Shown here: one piece after another, positions 18,348 through 27,670 of the stretch
How positions within the stretch are numbered: the first letter of the stretch is position 1
Layout: every line of letters begins with the position of its first letter
DNA from: Candidatus Wolbachia massiliensis
Lineage (GTDB): Bacteria; Pseudomonadota; Alphaproteobacteria; Rickettsiales; Anaplasmataceae
Length of the DNA stretch: 64,000 nt
Assembly: GCF_014771645.1 (NCBI RefSeq)
Contig: NZ_CP061738.1
Span: 832,115-896,114 of the forward strand
Reading direction: 5' to 3'
Notes under the pieces: generated by a model
Seen by the model: the letters and a program-made list of their open reading frames with translations, nothing else
What the model was told of the DNA's origin: nothing
Database searches by the model: none
Made by a program: the position numbers and the translations under genes

Positions 18348-21291
18348 TTAACTATGTCTCAGCTTGATATTTTCTTTCCTGATAGATTGAAAATTGAGTT
18401 GAACTAAAAATGCGGCTTGACACACTTTTTTGAACATTCCCGCTTTTTCTGAAACTTCTTTAGATGGGCTCATTGTTTCAGAACGTTGAAAATGTCCAGA
18501 CCTTTCAAAATACCCTTGTTCTATTGCCTTATTAACTGATAACCATCCAAGTGAGCAATTCTTTCCTATTTCTTCGTTATAATTTTTTAATCTCTCCCAT
18601 TTCTCTTGATCAAGTACCTTCACCCTTATTTGGTCTTTATTTTCCTTATCAGGATGTAATCTAACTTTTAATTCTCCCAAGTTAGTATGAAAAGTTAATA
18701 CTATATCACTACCATCAGCAAAATCTGTGTAATTCCTTATACCATTCTTCGTTATAATTTCTACCTCGCTTTTACCGACTTTGATTATATCTCTTCGGTA
18801 TTCTACGCTTTCCTGAGAAAATCCTAAGCTTCTTGCTCCTTCTATGATTTCTGCAACCTTTACTGTGCTATCCTTTGAGCATCTTAAATAGAAAGTAGAA
18901 TTATCCACTTTTGCATCTTTTACCCTACCACTTACTGCACTTTTAGCAACTTTCATGAATTTCTGAGTATGATTCTCATAATCTACACGAGCTTTTTTCA
19001 TATTAGATTTATGGCCTTCAAACTCTTCCAATTCATCAATTACAAGCAAACTGCTTATATTACATAACACTGCTCCTTTTGATACCAACTTACATACTAT
19101 ATCACTAGCAACTTTTATATCACTTACAACTTTAGAGTTCTTTTTTAATTCACTAATTTTGTTTATTATATAATCTGCAAAGCTATATTTATTCTCACAC
19201 TGCTTGTTATATAGGCTTCCTTGTCTAAACAAGTTAAACTTTACTCCAGAATCTATAGCTTCTGTTACAACTCGTTCTAGTTCATCCATGCTTTTGGCAG
19301 CACCTGCTATACCCAAGAACGTTCCTAACTTTTCTTGTTGATCTGATATTAGATTATTCCATAAAGTTCCTAATTCGAGTGAATGTTTCTTTCTTTTTTT
19401 CTTGTCTAATCCCTTATGATCAATTGCTCCCACTTGTAACAGCAATTTCTCTACTTTTTCAAGATCACTTTTACCGTAATTTGCATTATAATGACAAGCA
19501 CCTCTAATCTCTTGGAAAATTCGAGATTTCCCCTCACGATCACGAAGGTTTAGAACCTTTTGAAGATCTTCGGTTTTCTTGTGTTCTTCCAAAAACTGTT
19601 TTAGTACAGGAAAATAGTCCTGAAGAAGAGTGCAATTGCTACGAAGGGTATCTTCTAAATCTTTTTTCACTATCTTTTGTTCATTAGTTAAAAAGCATTC
19701 TTCAATAGAGTAGTTGTGATTATCAATTGCAACATCTAGTGGAGTTTTTCCTTGCTTGTCAGGTTCATTACGTGCTCCCTTGTTTAAAAGCGAACATATC
19801 ACTTTATCACAACTGGAGTAAGCAGCATAATGCAAAGGTGTTTGCCCTTTACTGTCTGGTATATTAGGATTAGCTTCAGCTGTTAAGAGTAAATCCATAA
19901 ATTTCCCAACTGCCAGGCCTGTATCTCTTTCTACCATCAGATCTGTCATGCTTGATATCACATGTAGTATTGTTATCTTAGATCTTCCTCTTTGAAGATT
20001 GAGGATAAATCTTAGATCATCATTACCTTTATTACCTTGCAAAAAATTTTCAAGTCTTGTAATATCACAACACGGAAGGTCTTCGAAAATACTTAGCAAT
20101 TCTTTATTTAACTTTCTTTGACTTTCTGTCAGACTAGATATTTCAGCAGACCATTCAGATACTAAATCATTAAATTTGTTTCTTTCAATAATATAGGTCA
20201 AAGGATTAAACAGCAATGAATATTTAAGTGATTCATATTCACTATCTACTTGCTTTTCTTTCTGCTGCGCTTTTTTTTCCTGCGAGTACTCTACACCATC
20301 ATTTTTAATGAATTTAACTAAATACTTTAAAATTTCAACATTACCATTTCCTAGTAAAGGATCTGCTCCTCTATCCATTAGAAGTTTTATCATTTCCGTA
20401 TTGTTCTCTAAAGCAGCCAAGTATAATGGAGTACGTTCATTATTGTCTTTGTTATTAACATTAGCCCCTTTATCTATTAGAGTCTTCACTATTTCTGTAT
20501 AGCCATACTTAACAGCATAATGTAATGGGGCCCAACCATTATTGTCTTTCTCATTAACATTAGCTCTTTCATCTATTAAAGTTTTCACTACTTCTGTCCA
20601 GTCATATTTAGCAGCATAATGTAATGGAGTTAAACCATTATTGGTTTTTTCATCAACATTAGCTTTGTTTCTTATTAGAGTCATCACTACTTTTGTACGG
20701 CCATACTTGGCGGCATAATGTAATGGGGTCCAACCATTATTGTCTTTCTCATTAACATTAGCCTTTTTATCTATTAGTATTTCCACTATTTCTGTGTAGC
20801 CATACTTAGCAGCATAATGTAATGGAGTTAAACCATTATTGGTTTTCTCATCAATATTAGCCTTTTTATCTATTAGTATTTTCACTATTTCTGTGTAGCC
20901 TTGCTTAGCAGCATAATGTAATGGAGTCCTCCCTTCATTATCTTTATTATTAGCATTAGCCCCTTTATCTATTAGAGTCTTCATTGTTTCTGTATAGCAA
21001 TACTTAGCAGCATAGTGTAATGGAGCTTTTTCATTTACTACATTAACATCAGCTCCTCTTTCTGCTAAAATTTACTATTTTTTTAAGGTCACACTTAGCA
21101 GCTATGCACAACAACGTAAATTGATCAGTAAATTTATAATCTATACTGAATTGACTATCTGACCACTTTTTATATGTGTGTGGATCATCTTTTTTTAACT
21201 GCTCTGCTATTTTGTTAATTACATTGTCTTTATTTAAATCATTGCTAGCACGTATTGTACTTAATAATGTTTCGAACGACTGCTCATTCAT
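18348..21291 (-). pseudogene. Ankyrin repeat gene, frameshifted and IS256-disrupted
   Basis: It starts at ATG 21291 behind a strong SD (AGGAGGT) and encodes MNEQSFETLLSTIRASNDLN... One lost T in the run near 21066-21070 shifts the frame at DLKKIVNF. The ankyrin reading (FLAERGADVN...) continues in the other frame to 18442. There are about seven tandem ankyrin repeats of the NEKDNNGWTPLHYAAKYG type, two more after a spacer, and a ~450-residue alpha/beta C-terminal part I cannot assign. The last residues before the stop at 18348 (MFKKVCQAAF onward) are IS256 sequence. The original C-terminus is at 14705-14824. Confidence 0.85.
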
Positions 21292-21739
21292 AATTTCTAC
21301 CTCCTATAACAAGACAACCAACGATTGATTTGTAAACGCTACATGTATTTTCTACAGAATTTACATTTCCTTTTCTTCTATACCCACTTTAACTTGACAT
21401 TCACGCGAACCACTTAGCTCGCTGATTGAATTTCTACCATTGCATGCTCATCCCCTAAGTACGTAAAGATATTATGTGTAATACATACCACAAATAAAAT
21501 CTAATACAAGTATAATTTTTCTAACTTTGGTATTTTTGAAACCTGAATTCTAGATGGCTTTGTTGCATAGCGAGAAGGTTGTGGAAGGTAAAAAAAGAGA
21601 GAAAAGCTAAAGAGAAGAGGTTACCCATTCCACCCGAAATGTTCTCACAGGTGATAGTCTTTGTTGTTGAAAATGGTAAATTATTTAGGTGATTAACAAT
21701 AATTTTTGCTAGATTATATAGAGGTTTATCTGAAAATAT
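21292..21739. other. Intergenic region with possible IS-end remnant
   Basis: This holds the upstream region of the ankyrin pseudogene and, at about 21550, TGGCTTTGTTGCATAGCGAG. That resembles the terminal repeat of some IS elements, but no transposase is seen. The TPR fragment begins directly after, with its 5' end missing, so a rearrangement boundary probably lies at about 21720. Confidence 0.4.
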
Positions 21740-22393
21740 TTGAACATCTATCAGGCAGTATTTGATAAAAGAAGAGATGCTGATCATCCAGATACTTTAA
21801 GGACTCGTCATAATATGGCAGTAGTACTTGAAAACCAAGGTAACTACAGTGAGGCTTTGAACATCTATCAGGCAGTATTTGATATTCAAAAAAGAAGAGA
21901 TGCTAATCATCCCGATACTTTAGGGACTCGGAATAATATGGCAGTAGTGCTTGAAAAACAAGGTAACTACAGTGAGGCTTTGCAAATCCTTCAGGCAGTA
22001 TTTAATATTCAAAAAAGAAGAGATGCTGATCATCCAGATACTTTAAGGACTCGTCATAATATGGCAAATGTGCTTTTTCAACAAGGTAAATACAGTGAGG
22101 CTTTGAAAAGCTATCAAGAAGTATTTGATATTCAACAAAGAAGAAATGCTGATCATTCTGATACTTTAAGGACTCGTATAGGTATGGCAGTAGTGCTTGA
22201 AAAACAAGGTAAATACAGTGAGGCTTTGCAAATCTTTCAGGCAGTATTTGATATTCAACAAAGAAGAGATGCTGATCATCCCGATACTTTAATGACTCAG
22301 AATAATATGGCAATGTTACAAAAACAAAATCCTGAGTCCGATTTAAGTGATATAACAGTAAGTAATCAGCCAACAAGGGTGCCAGGCTTCTAA
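21740..22393 (+). pseudogene. Tetratricopeptide repeat protein, 5'-truncated
   Basis: The 217-residue reading is five tandem 42-residue units of the kinesin-light-chain TPR type (EALNIYQAVFDIQKRRDADH, then PDTLRTRHNMAVVLEKQGNY). They are nearly identical at the DNA level (126-base period). It opens with a TTG in the middle of a unit, and the first unit has lost residues between FD and KRR, so the real 5' part is missing. Such repeats bind proteins. Its stop overlaps the 3' end of the Rpn remnant on the other strand. Confidence 0.7.
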
Positions 22394-22482
22394 ACTATCT
22401 CTTCCTTAAGTTGTATTATTTCATCGTGTGAAAGTCCGGTTGTTTGAGAGATAACATCAATGGAAATACCAGCTTTGAGTAG
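22390..22482 (-). pseudogene. Rpn nuclease remnant, 3' end
   Basis: The minus strand encodes LLKAGISIDVISQTTGLSHD..., ending EEIV and TAG. It matches the C-terminus of the intact gene at 3886-4830. It is cut at 22482 by IS5-type copy 2. The missing 5' neighbour is at 30866-31095, on the far side of IS5-type copy 4. Confidence 0.85.
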
Positions 22483-23443
22483 AGACCTGCTGCGAAGTGG
22501 TACGTACTAATTTCAGGATAAATTAGGTTAAAAAAGCAGTTGGCTAAAACCCATGCCTCAAATTCACGAGACCAGCTATTATGTTAAATCTCATGTTATA
22601 TTTTTTCTGAAAGTTGCGGTAAACGTACGACAAAATCTTGAATATTTTCAATTCTCGTATCTTATTTTCGACCCTCATTCTAAATGATGCCAACTCTCGG
22701 TTGTGCTCCTTTTGCTCCTCAGTTAGTAGCTTTTTTCGGTATTTTTTGTATGGTATCACAACATTACTTTGCAACTTTTGCCATCCCTGATAGCCAGAAT
22801 CAGCATGCTTTATACTGTCCGTAGGCAGCAATTTCTCCTGTTTTCTTATCCGAAAATCGTGAATTTTCCCACGGTAAGATCTTGAAACCGATAGAATTTG
22901 CCCACTTTCTTCGATCACAATTTCTGTTTTCATAGTCGTCATTTTTTTCTTTCCTGAGTAAGATCTCTTACGTTTTTTGCTTTCTTTTGGCTGCTGTATC
23001 TGCTGTTCTGTAACATCTGCCAGTACCTTCAAAATCCTCTCTGGAGTTAGGGTTCTGTCCTTTTTTATGGTAATTTTTTTGGCCAGTAGCGGCTCTATTT
23101 TCTTCAAAAGTCGGCAAATATTTGCATTATGTAAATTGAAAAGGCAGCCCAAAAATCTGTGGGTTATGTAGGTCCGATAATACAAAATTACGCACAGCAT
23201 TTTATCTTCCAGCGTTGGTAATTTAGCAGTTCTTCCGTGGCGCTTTTTCTGTTTTTCAAGCTTTTCCCACTCTGGCCTTACTTTTTTAACAATTTTTTCG
23301 AATTCTTCTATTTTCAATCCCGTTATATCTCGAAAATTTCTTGGGTGTTTATTTACTTTATGGTAATTTAGACTCATTTTCCCTCACTTCTCATCCCTCT
23401 TTTTCTTACTTTACCATCTTTTACACTATTTTGCAGCAAGTCT
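22483..23443 (-). mobile_element. IS5-type element, copy 2
   Basis: Complete 961-bp copy in minus orientation. The left flank is the Rpn 3' fragment; the right flank is an IS630 right-end fragment. The two flanks do not belong together. Confidence 0.92.
22544..23377 (-). CDS. IS5 family transposase, copy 2
   Basis: 277 residues, identical in sequence to the copy at 16591-17424; intact. Confidence 0.9.
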   Translation of the reverse strand: MSLNYHKVNKHPRNFRDITGLKIEEFEKIVKKVRPEWEKLEKQKKRHGRTAKLPTLEDKMLCVILYYRTYITHRFLGCLFNLHNANICRLLKKIEPLLAKKITIKKDRTLTPERILKVLADVTEQQIQQPKESKKRKRSYSGKKKMTTMKTEIVIEESGQILSVSRSYRGKIHDFRIRKQEKLLPTDSIKHADSGYQGWQKLQSNVVIPYKKYRKKLLTEEQKEHNRELASFRMRVENKIRELKIFKILSYVYRNFQKKYNMRFNIIAGLVNLRHGF

Positions 23444-23740
23444 AGAGATTTTTAATGGCTGGTTCGAGCAATTTCTGGCACCAATTTTACAGCCTGGACA
23501 AACGGTGATTTTGGACAATGCAACTTTTCATAAGTCTAAAAAGATTGTCGAATTTGCCAAAAGTGTTGGTGCAGAAATTATGTATCTCCCTCCCTATTCT
23601 CCTGATTTTAATGATATTGAACACTATTGGTTTGCTATCAAAAACAGAGTCAGAAGGAACATACCTCTGTTTAAATCTTTTCGCCATGCTGTCGATTCTG
23701 CTTTTCTTCATTTGTTTCCACTATTATGAGAAGGGCTATA
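23444..23740 (+). mobile_element. IS630-type right-end fragment
   Basis: 297 bp equal to 13058-13354 of the complete IS630 copy, ending in the inverted repeat at 23740. It encodes only the last part of the transposase (VILDNATFHKS onward). On its right it interrupts IS5-type copy 3 at a TA; on its left it is cut by IS5-type copy 2. Confidence 0.9.
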
Positions 23741-24531
23741 AATCTCATGTTATATTTTTTCTGAAAGTTGCGGTAAACGTACGACAAAATCTTGAATATT
23801 TTCAATTCCCGTATCTTATTTTCGACCCTCATTCTAAATGATGCCAACTCTCGGTTGTGCTCCTTTTGCTCCTCAGTTAGTAGCTTTTTTCGGTATTTTT
23901 TGTATGGTATCACAACATTACTTTGCAACTTTTGCCATCCCTGATAGCCAGAATCAGCATGCTTTATACTGTCCGTAGGCAGCAATTTCTCCTGTTTTCT
24001 TATCCGAAAATCGTGAATTTTCCCACGGTAAGATCTTGAAACCGATAGAATTTGCCCACTTTCTTCGATCACAATTTCTGTTTTCATAGTCGTCATTTTT
24101 TTCTTTCCTGAGTAAGATCTCTTACGTTTTTTGCTTTCTTTTGGCTGCTGTATCTGCTGTTCTGTAACATCTGCCAGTACCTTCAAAATCCTCTCTGGAG
24201 TTAGGGTTCTGTCCTTTTTTATGGTAATTTTTTTGGCCAGTAGCGGCTCTATTTTCTTCAAAAGTCGGCAAATATTTGCATTATGTAAATTGAAAAGGCA
24301 GCCCAAAAATCTGTGGGTTATGTAGGTCCGATAATACAAAATTACGCACAGCATTTTATCTTCCAGCGTTGGTAATTTAGCAGTTCTTCCGTGGCGCTTT
24401 TTCTGTTTTTCAAGCTTTTCCCACTCTGGCCTTACTTTTTTAACAATTTTTTCGAATTCTTCTATTTTCAATCCCGTTATATCTCGAAAATTTCTTGGGT
24501 GTTTATTTACTTTATGGTAATTTAGACTCAT
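23671..24531 (-). pseudogene. IS5 family transposase, copy 3, C-terminus replaced
   Basis: The first ~263 residues match the other copies through YNMRF. The reading then runs into reversed IS630 sequence (ALLIIVETNEEK...), giving 286 residues. The lost part is only the last 14 residues, so partial activity cannot be excluded, but the element has lost one end. Confidence 0.85.
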
Positions 24532-24597
24532 TTTCCCTCACTTCTCATCCCTCTTTTTCTTACTTTACCATCTTTTACACTATTTTGCAGCAAGTCT
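23741..24597 (-). mobile_element. IS5-type element, copy 3, truncated
   Basis: Minus-oriented copy lacking its last ~100 bases, replaced by the IS630 fragment. The left terminal repeat of the element is present at 24578-24597. Confidence 0.9.
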
Positions 24598-24673
24598 TAT
24601 GATAAATAATACTTTTACTATATACAATGTTCACTTAGAATAAATGTATGTTATTGCTTTTGGATAGGTAATT

Positions 24674-25186
24674 ATGTCTATTTTATCAGTTCTCTTATTT
24701 ATTAGTTTTTCTTTGCTCAATACTTCAAACAAATTGGTGATATGTGCTTCCTTATTTATGGGAGCTGTTTTAGTTGTAAATTCAATGGTTGAATTTTATG
24801 GCAAAAAAGAGGCTACGCACAGCCTAATAGCGTGCACAGTGTTATGTTGTATTCTTAAATGGCAAAGTTTGAGTTTGATGATATTGGTTTCATACACTGC
24901 AATTTTAGTATCTCTTCTCTTAAGTATAGTCATTTTTGAAAAATTGAAGTTCAAGGTCAACTTCCACATAAAAAATTTCATCTCTTTAATTACAGCATCG
25001 GTGGTTGATACTACTATCGTATGTATTGGGCTACTATATAAATTCTCTACAGGTAAATGCTTATCAATATATATTAGAGATTTAGCTTTTAAATTCTCTT
25101 ATGCATCAATATCAAGCATCTGTTTACTTGCAGCAGCATATTTATTCTATTGGGCAAAAAGGAAGTACGTTAAGCTTTCCGTATAA
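24674..25186 (+). CDS. VUT family protein (queuosine precursor transporter, YhhQ-like)
   Basis: The 170-residue protein is almost wholly hydrophobic, with five to six membrane spans. VNSMVEFYGKKEATH and ASVVDTTIVCIG match the two conserved signatures of the YhhQ/VUT family (D/E-x-YG-x-x-A and xD-T). That family imports 7-deazaguanine precursors for queuosine in tRNA. It is somewhat shorter than typical members (about 200-230). It is the first gene after IS5-type copy 3. Confidence 0.7.
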   Translation: MSILSVLLFISFSLLNTSNKLVICASLFMGAVLVVNSMVEFYGKKEATHSLIACTVLCCILKWQSLSLMILVSYTAILVSLLLSIVIFEKLKFKVNFHIKNFISLITASVVDTTIVCIGLLYKFSTGKCLSIYIRDLAFKFSYASISSICLLAAAYLFYWAKRKYVKLSV

Positions 25187-25355
25187 TCTGCTCTCTGATA
25201 GTTTCACAGTAATGCTGGCCACTGTGTAAGAGCTACCATGCATTAGGGTTTCTTACCTTAATGCATGCAGAGGTTCTTATTTCCTGTAAACTAACCGAAA
25301 TATATTGACTTTATGCACAATATTAGCTTTAAACCAGTAAAGTAGGTTTTAACAC
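25187..25355. other. Intergenic palindrome
   Basis: A near-perfect inverted repeat (CATGCATTAGGG at 25237 and CCTTAATGCATG ending 25267) lies between the transporter and the TonB/TolA-like gene. No T run follows, so it may be a repeat or protein site rather than a terminator. Confidence 0.4.
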
Positions 25356-25994
25356 ATGCGTCTTCTTTGTCCTAATTATGTTCTTCTTCTGTCTTTATGT
25401 TGTTTCTCGCTCTTTTTATCATTTTCAACAAGGGCCCAAACAAATGATGCGCTAGCAACAGAATTTATCCCTATACCACAAAGGAAAAAAGAGATAGTCG
25501 AGCAACTCAATACTGCTGTCATAAAACAACCAGCACAACCTAGGCGAATTATTGAAGTGCAAGAGATTGACAAAAGTGAAGAGTTTACTCCGATCCCAAA
25601 AAGAAAAAAAAGCGTAGATAAGGAACCGAGGAATATTGAAGAACCTAGAAAAATAAAAAACGAAACAAGCACCGATAGTAAAAAAAATGAATTAGTTATA
25701 ACAGAGATTGTTAACTCTATAAGAGACAAGCTCACAAAATGCTGGAACATTCCTGAAAGCATAGCTTACAAAGAAAATTTTAGTATAAAAATTAACTTAT
25801 TACTATCCACCCAAGGTGAAATCGTCATTGCCGACGTAGTAGACAGTAACTCCTATAAAAACAATCCTCTTTTTAGATCAATAGCAGATAGCGCAATGCG
25901 TGCAGTATATAAATGTAGCCCATTAACCGGCTTGCCTGCTGAACACTATCACATTTGGCGTGAAGTAACTCTAGACTTTATTCCAAACGGGTAA
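25356..25994 (+). CDS. TonB/TolA C-terminal-like envelope protein
   Basis: 212 residues: an N-terminal signal or anchor (8-27), a charged, Pro/Lys/Glu-rich linker containing two FIPIPQRKK/FTPIPKRKK repeats (about 37-110), and a C-terminal globular part (about 118-210). The globular part begins IVNSIRDKLTKCWNIPES, the start of TolA/TonB C-terminal domains. TolA links inner and outer membranes in the Tol-Pal system. No other tol genes are adjacent. The family call rests on layout and the KCWNIP motif. Confidence 0.7.
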   Translation: MRLLCPNYVLLLSLCCFSLFLSFSTRAQTNDALATEFIPIPQRKKEIVEQLNTAVIKQPAQPRRIIEVQEIDKSEEFTPIPKRKKSVDKEPRNIEEPRKIKNETSTDSKKNELVITEIVNSIRDKLTKCWNIPESIAYKENFSIKINLLLSTQGEIVIADVVDSNSYKNNPLFRSIADSAMRAVYKCSPLTGLPAEHYHIWREVTLDFIPNG

Positions 25995-26115
25995 AACCTA
26001 ACAACAGGCTTTTTGCATTGTCATCTCAGTAACCTCCTCTTCGTCACCCAAATAGCTGACGTTGGAATAACAGCAGTAGTAAACTTCACTTTCCTATAGA
26101 AAAGCCAGCTGATTT

Positions 26116-26451
26116 TCAATCAGTCACAGCCAAAGATCTCTCTGAAACGTTAATCTCTTTTATGTCTGCAACTTTACCGTTCTGATCGAAAGAAATCTGC
26201 AGAGATTCACTGCTATAACTTTTTTTTCCCAGGAAGTTTACTTGTCTAATTTTATATGAGATATAGTACCAAACATCCTCATCGAATTTTGATACCAATG
26301 TTGGTGCCCCCAAAGTGTGAACCACTTTTTCTTTATCGTCACCTACTTTTATCTTACTCCACAATTCAACACTGATGCCAGGAGCACCGTGATTGTGAAT
26401 AGTGTGACAGCTTACTAAAAACAACAAAACAAAAAATATTAATATCCGCAT
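26116..26451 (-). CDS. bamE: Outer membrane assembly lipoprotein BamE (SmpA/OmlA)
   Basis: Lipoprotein of the BAM beta-barrel insertion complex. From ATG 26451 it has a hydrophobic signal and the lipobox LVSC, then KIKVGDDKEKVVHTLGAPT (the BamE 'G-x-x-x-E-V-x-x-x-L-G-x-P' signature), DEDVWYYIS and a C-terminal FDQNGKVADI strand, about 111 residues. An upstream ATG at 26496 adds 15 residues before the signal and is less likely. It is convergent with the TonB/TolA-like gene and divergent from nrdB. Confidence 0.87.
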   Translation of the reverse strand: MRILIFFVLLFLVSCHTIHNHGAPGISVELWSKIKVGDDKEKVVHTLGAPTLVSKFDEDVWYYISYKIRQVNFLGKKSYSSESLQISFDQNGKVADIKEINVSERSLAVTD

Positions 26452-26583
26452 CTCTATTGATAAATCGCTTGAAGTTACAATATACCAATAAACCACCTGT
26501 CGTCAAATTTCAAAAAAGTTAAATTGACTGATTTTTGATATCGCTTAATATAATATTTACTTTAGAAAATAATTAGGTGCCTT

Positions 26584-27579
26584 ATGTCATTGTTAGAAGC
26601 AGATCCAATATATAAACCTTTTCATTACCCTTGGGCATATGACGCGTGGTTACAGCAACAAAGGATACATTGGATACCTGAAGAAGTTCCACTCGCTGAC
26701 GATGTCAAGGACTGGAAAACTAAGCTTTCAAATGTGGAGAAAAATTTACTGACTCAGATTTTCAGATTCTTTACTCAAGCAGACATTGAAGTAAATAACT
26801 GTTATATGAGGCATTATTCAAATATATTTAAGCCAACAGAAATATGCATGATGCTTGCAAGCTTTTCCAATATGGAAACCGTACATATTGCAGCCTACTC
26901 TTATCTTTTAGATACAATTGGTATGCCGGAAAGTGAATATCAAGCGTTTTTAAAATATGATGCTATGAGAAAAAAGTACGAATATATGTTAGAGTTTGAA
27001 GAAAGCAAAAAACACGACAAAAAACACGTAGCTAAAACTCTAGCAGTGTTTGGTGCATTTACTGAGGGGTTGCAGTTATTTGCATCGTTTGCTATTTTGC
27101 TCAATTTTCAACGTTTTGGGAAAATGAAGGGCATGGGGCAAATAATTGCCTGGTCAGCACGGGATGAAACCTTACATACTAATTCAATTATCACCTTATT
27201 TCATACATTTATTAAAGAGAATAATGAAATTTGGAATGACGAGTTTAAAGAGGAGTTATATTCTGCATGTCGCACTATCGTTGAACTTGAGGATGAATTT
27301 ATAAAACTTGCCTTTGATTTAGGAGACGTTGAAGGACTATCCGCAGAAGAAGTGCGTGATTATATACGCTATATAGCAAACAGGCGATTAACACAATTGG
27401 GTCTCAAATCCATATATGACATTAACGACAACCCCCTTCCGTGGCTTGATGAAATACTAAATGGTGTTGAACATACAAACTTCTTTGAAAATAGAGTAAC
27501 AGAATACAGCCGTGCAGCAACTCAAGGCACATGGGAAGAAGCTTTTGCTGAAAATGGCAATGATAATAAAGAGCGCTAG
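26584..27579 (+). CDS. nrdB: Ribonucleoside-diphosphate reductase subunit beta
   Basis: Radical-generating R2 subunit that makes deoxyribonucleotides together with the alpha subunit. The 331 residues show diiron ligands Asp67, Glu98 and His101 (in FTQADIEV and NMETVHIAAY), the radical Tyr105 four residues after the His as in class Ia/Ib enzymes, and the second ligand set in TEGLQLFASF and ARDETLH. The partner nrdA is not in this window. It lies within the segment bounded by IS5-type copies 2 and 4. Confidence 0.93.
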   Translation: MSLLEADPIYKPFHYPWAYDAWLQQQRIHWIPEEVPLADDVKDWKTKLSNVEKNLLTQIFRFFTQADIEVNNCYMRHYSNIFKPTEICMMLASFSNMETVHIAAYSYLLDTIGMPESEYQAFLKYDAMRKKYEYMLEFEESKKHDKKHVAKTLAVFGAFTEGLQLFASFAILLNFQRFGKMKGMGQIIAWSARDETLHTNSIITLFHTFIKENNEIWNDEFKEELYSACRTIVELEDEFIKLAFDLGDVEGLSAEEVRDYIRYIANRRLTQLGLKSIYDINDNPLPWLDEILNGVEHTNFFENRVTEYSRAATQGTWEEAFAENGNDNKER

Positions 27580-27616
27580 TTAGCCTCTTTGCATTATCTG
27601 CCACCATTTAAGTAAC

Positions 27617-27645
27617 TTGACGTTGGGTTTATAATATGCCATAAT
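27617..27645 (+). promoter_or_regulatory. Putative promoter of second ankyrin gene
   Basis: TTGACG (27617-27622), 17 bases, then CATAAT (27640-27645), 25 bases before the start codon. Confidence 0.45.
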
Positions 27646-27670
27646 AAAGTTTTACAGCTTGGAGGAAAAA

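Larger units (their letters stand above)
14825..18441. mobile_element. Nest of IS256-type elements with an IS5-type insertion
   Basis: The outer element A (plus) begins with GGGAATGTTCAAAAAAGTGT at 14825 and ends with the inverted copy at 18441. It is broken after 15752 and resumes at 18233, missing about 230 bases of transposase. Between these lie 71 bases of the 3' end of another copy, reversed (15753-15823), then a whole reversed copy C (15824-18232). Copy C is itself split by an IS5-type element (16525-17485). The 71-base piece is identical to 15824-15894. Confidence 0.88.

Noticed and set aside
23518-23841. 107-codon plus-strand ORF
   Set aside because: Antisense or out-of-frame reading through the IS630 fragment into IS5-type copy 3.
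25237-25267. Palindrome CATGCATTA... as a terminator
   Set aside because: No T run on either side; left as an unassigned inverted repeat.
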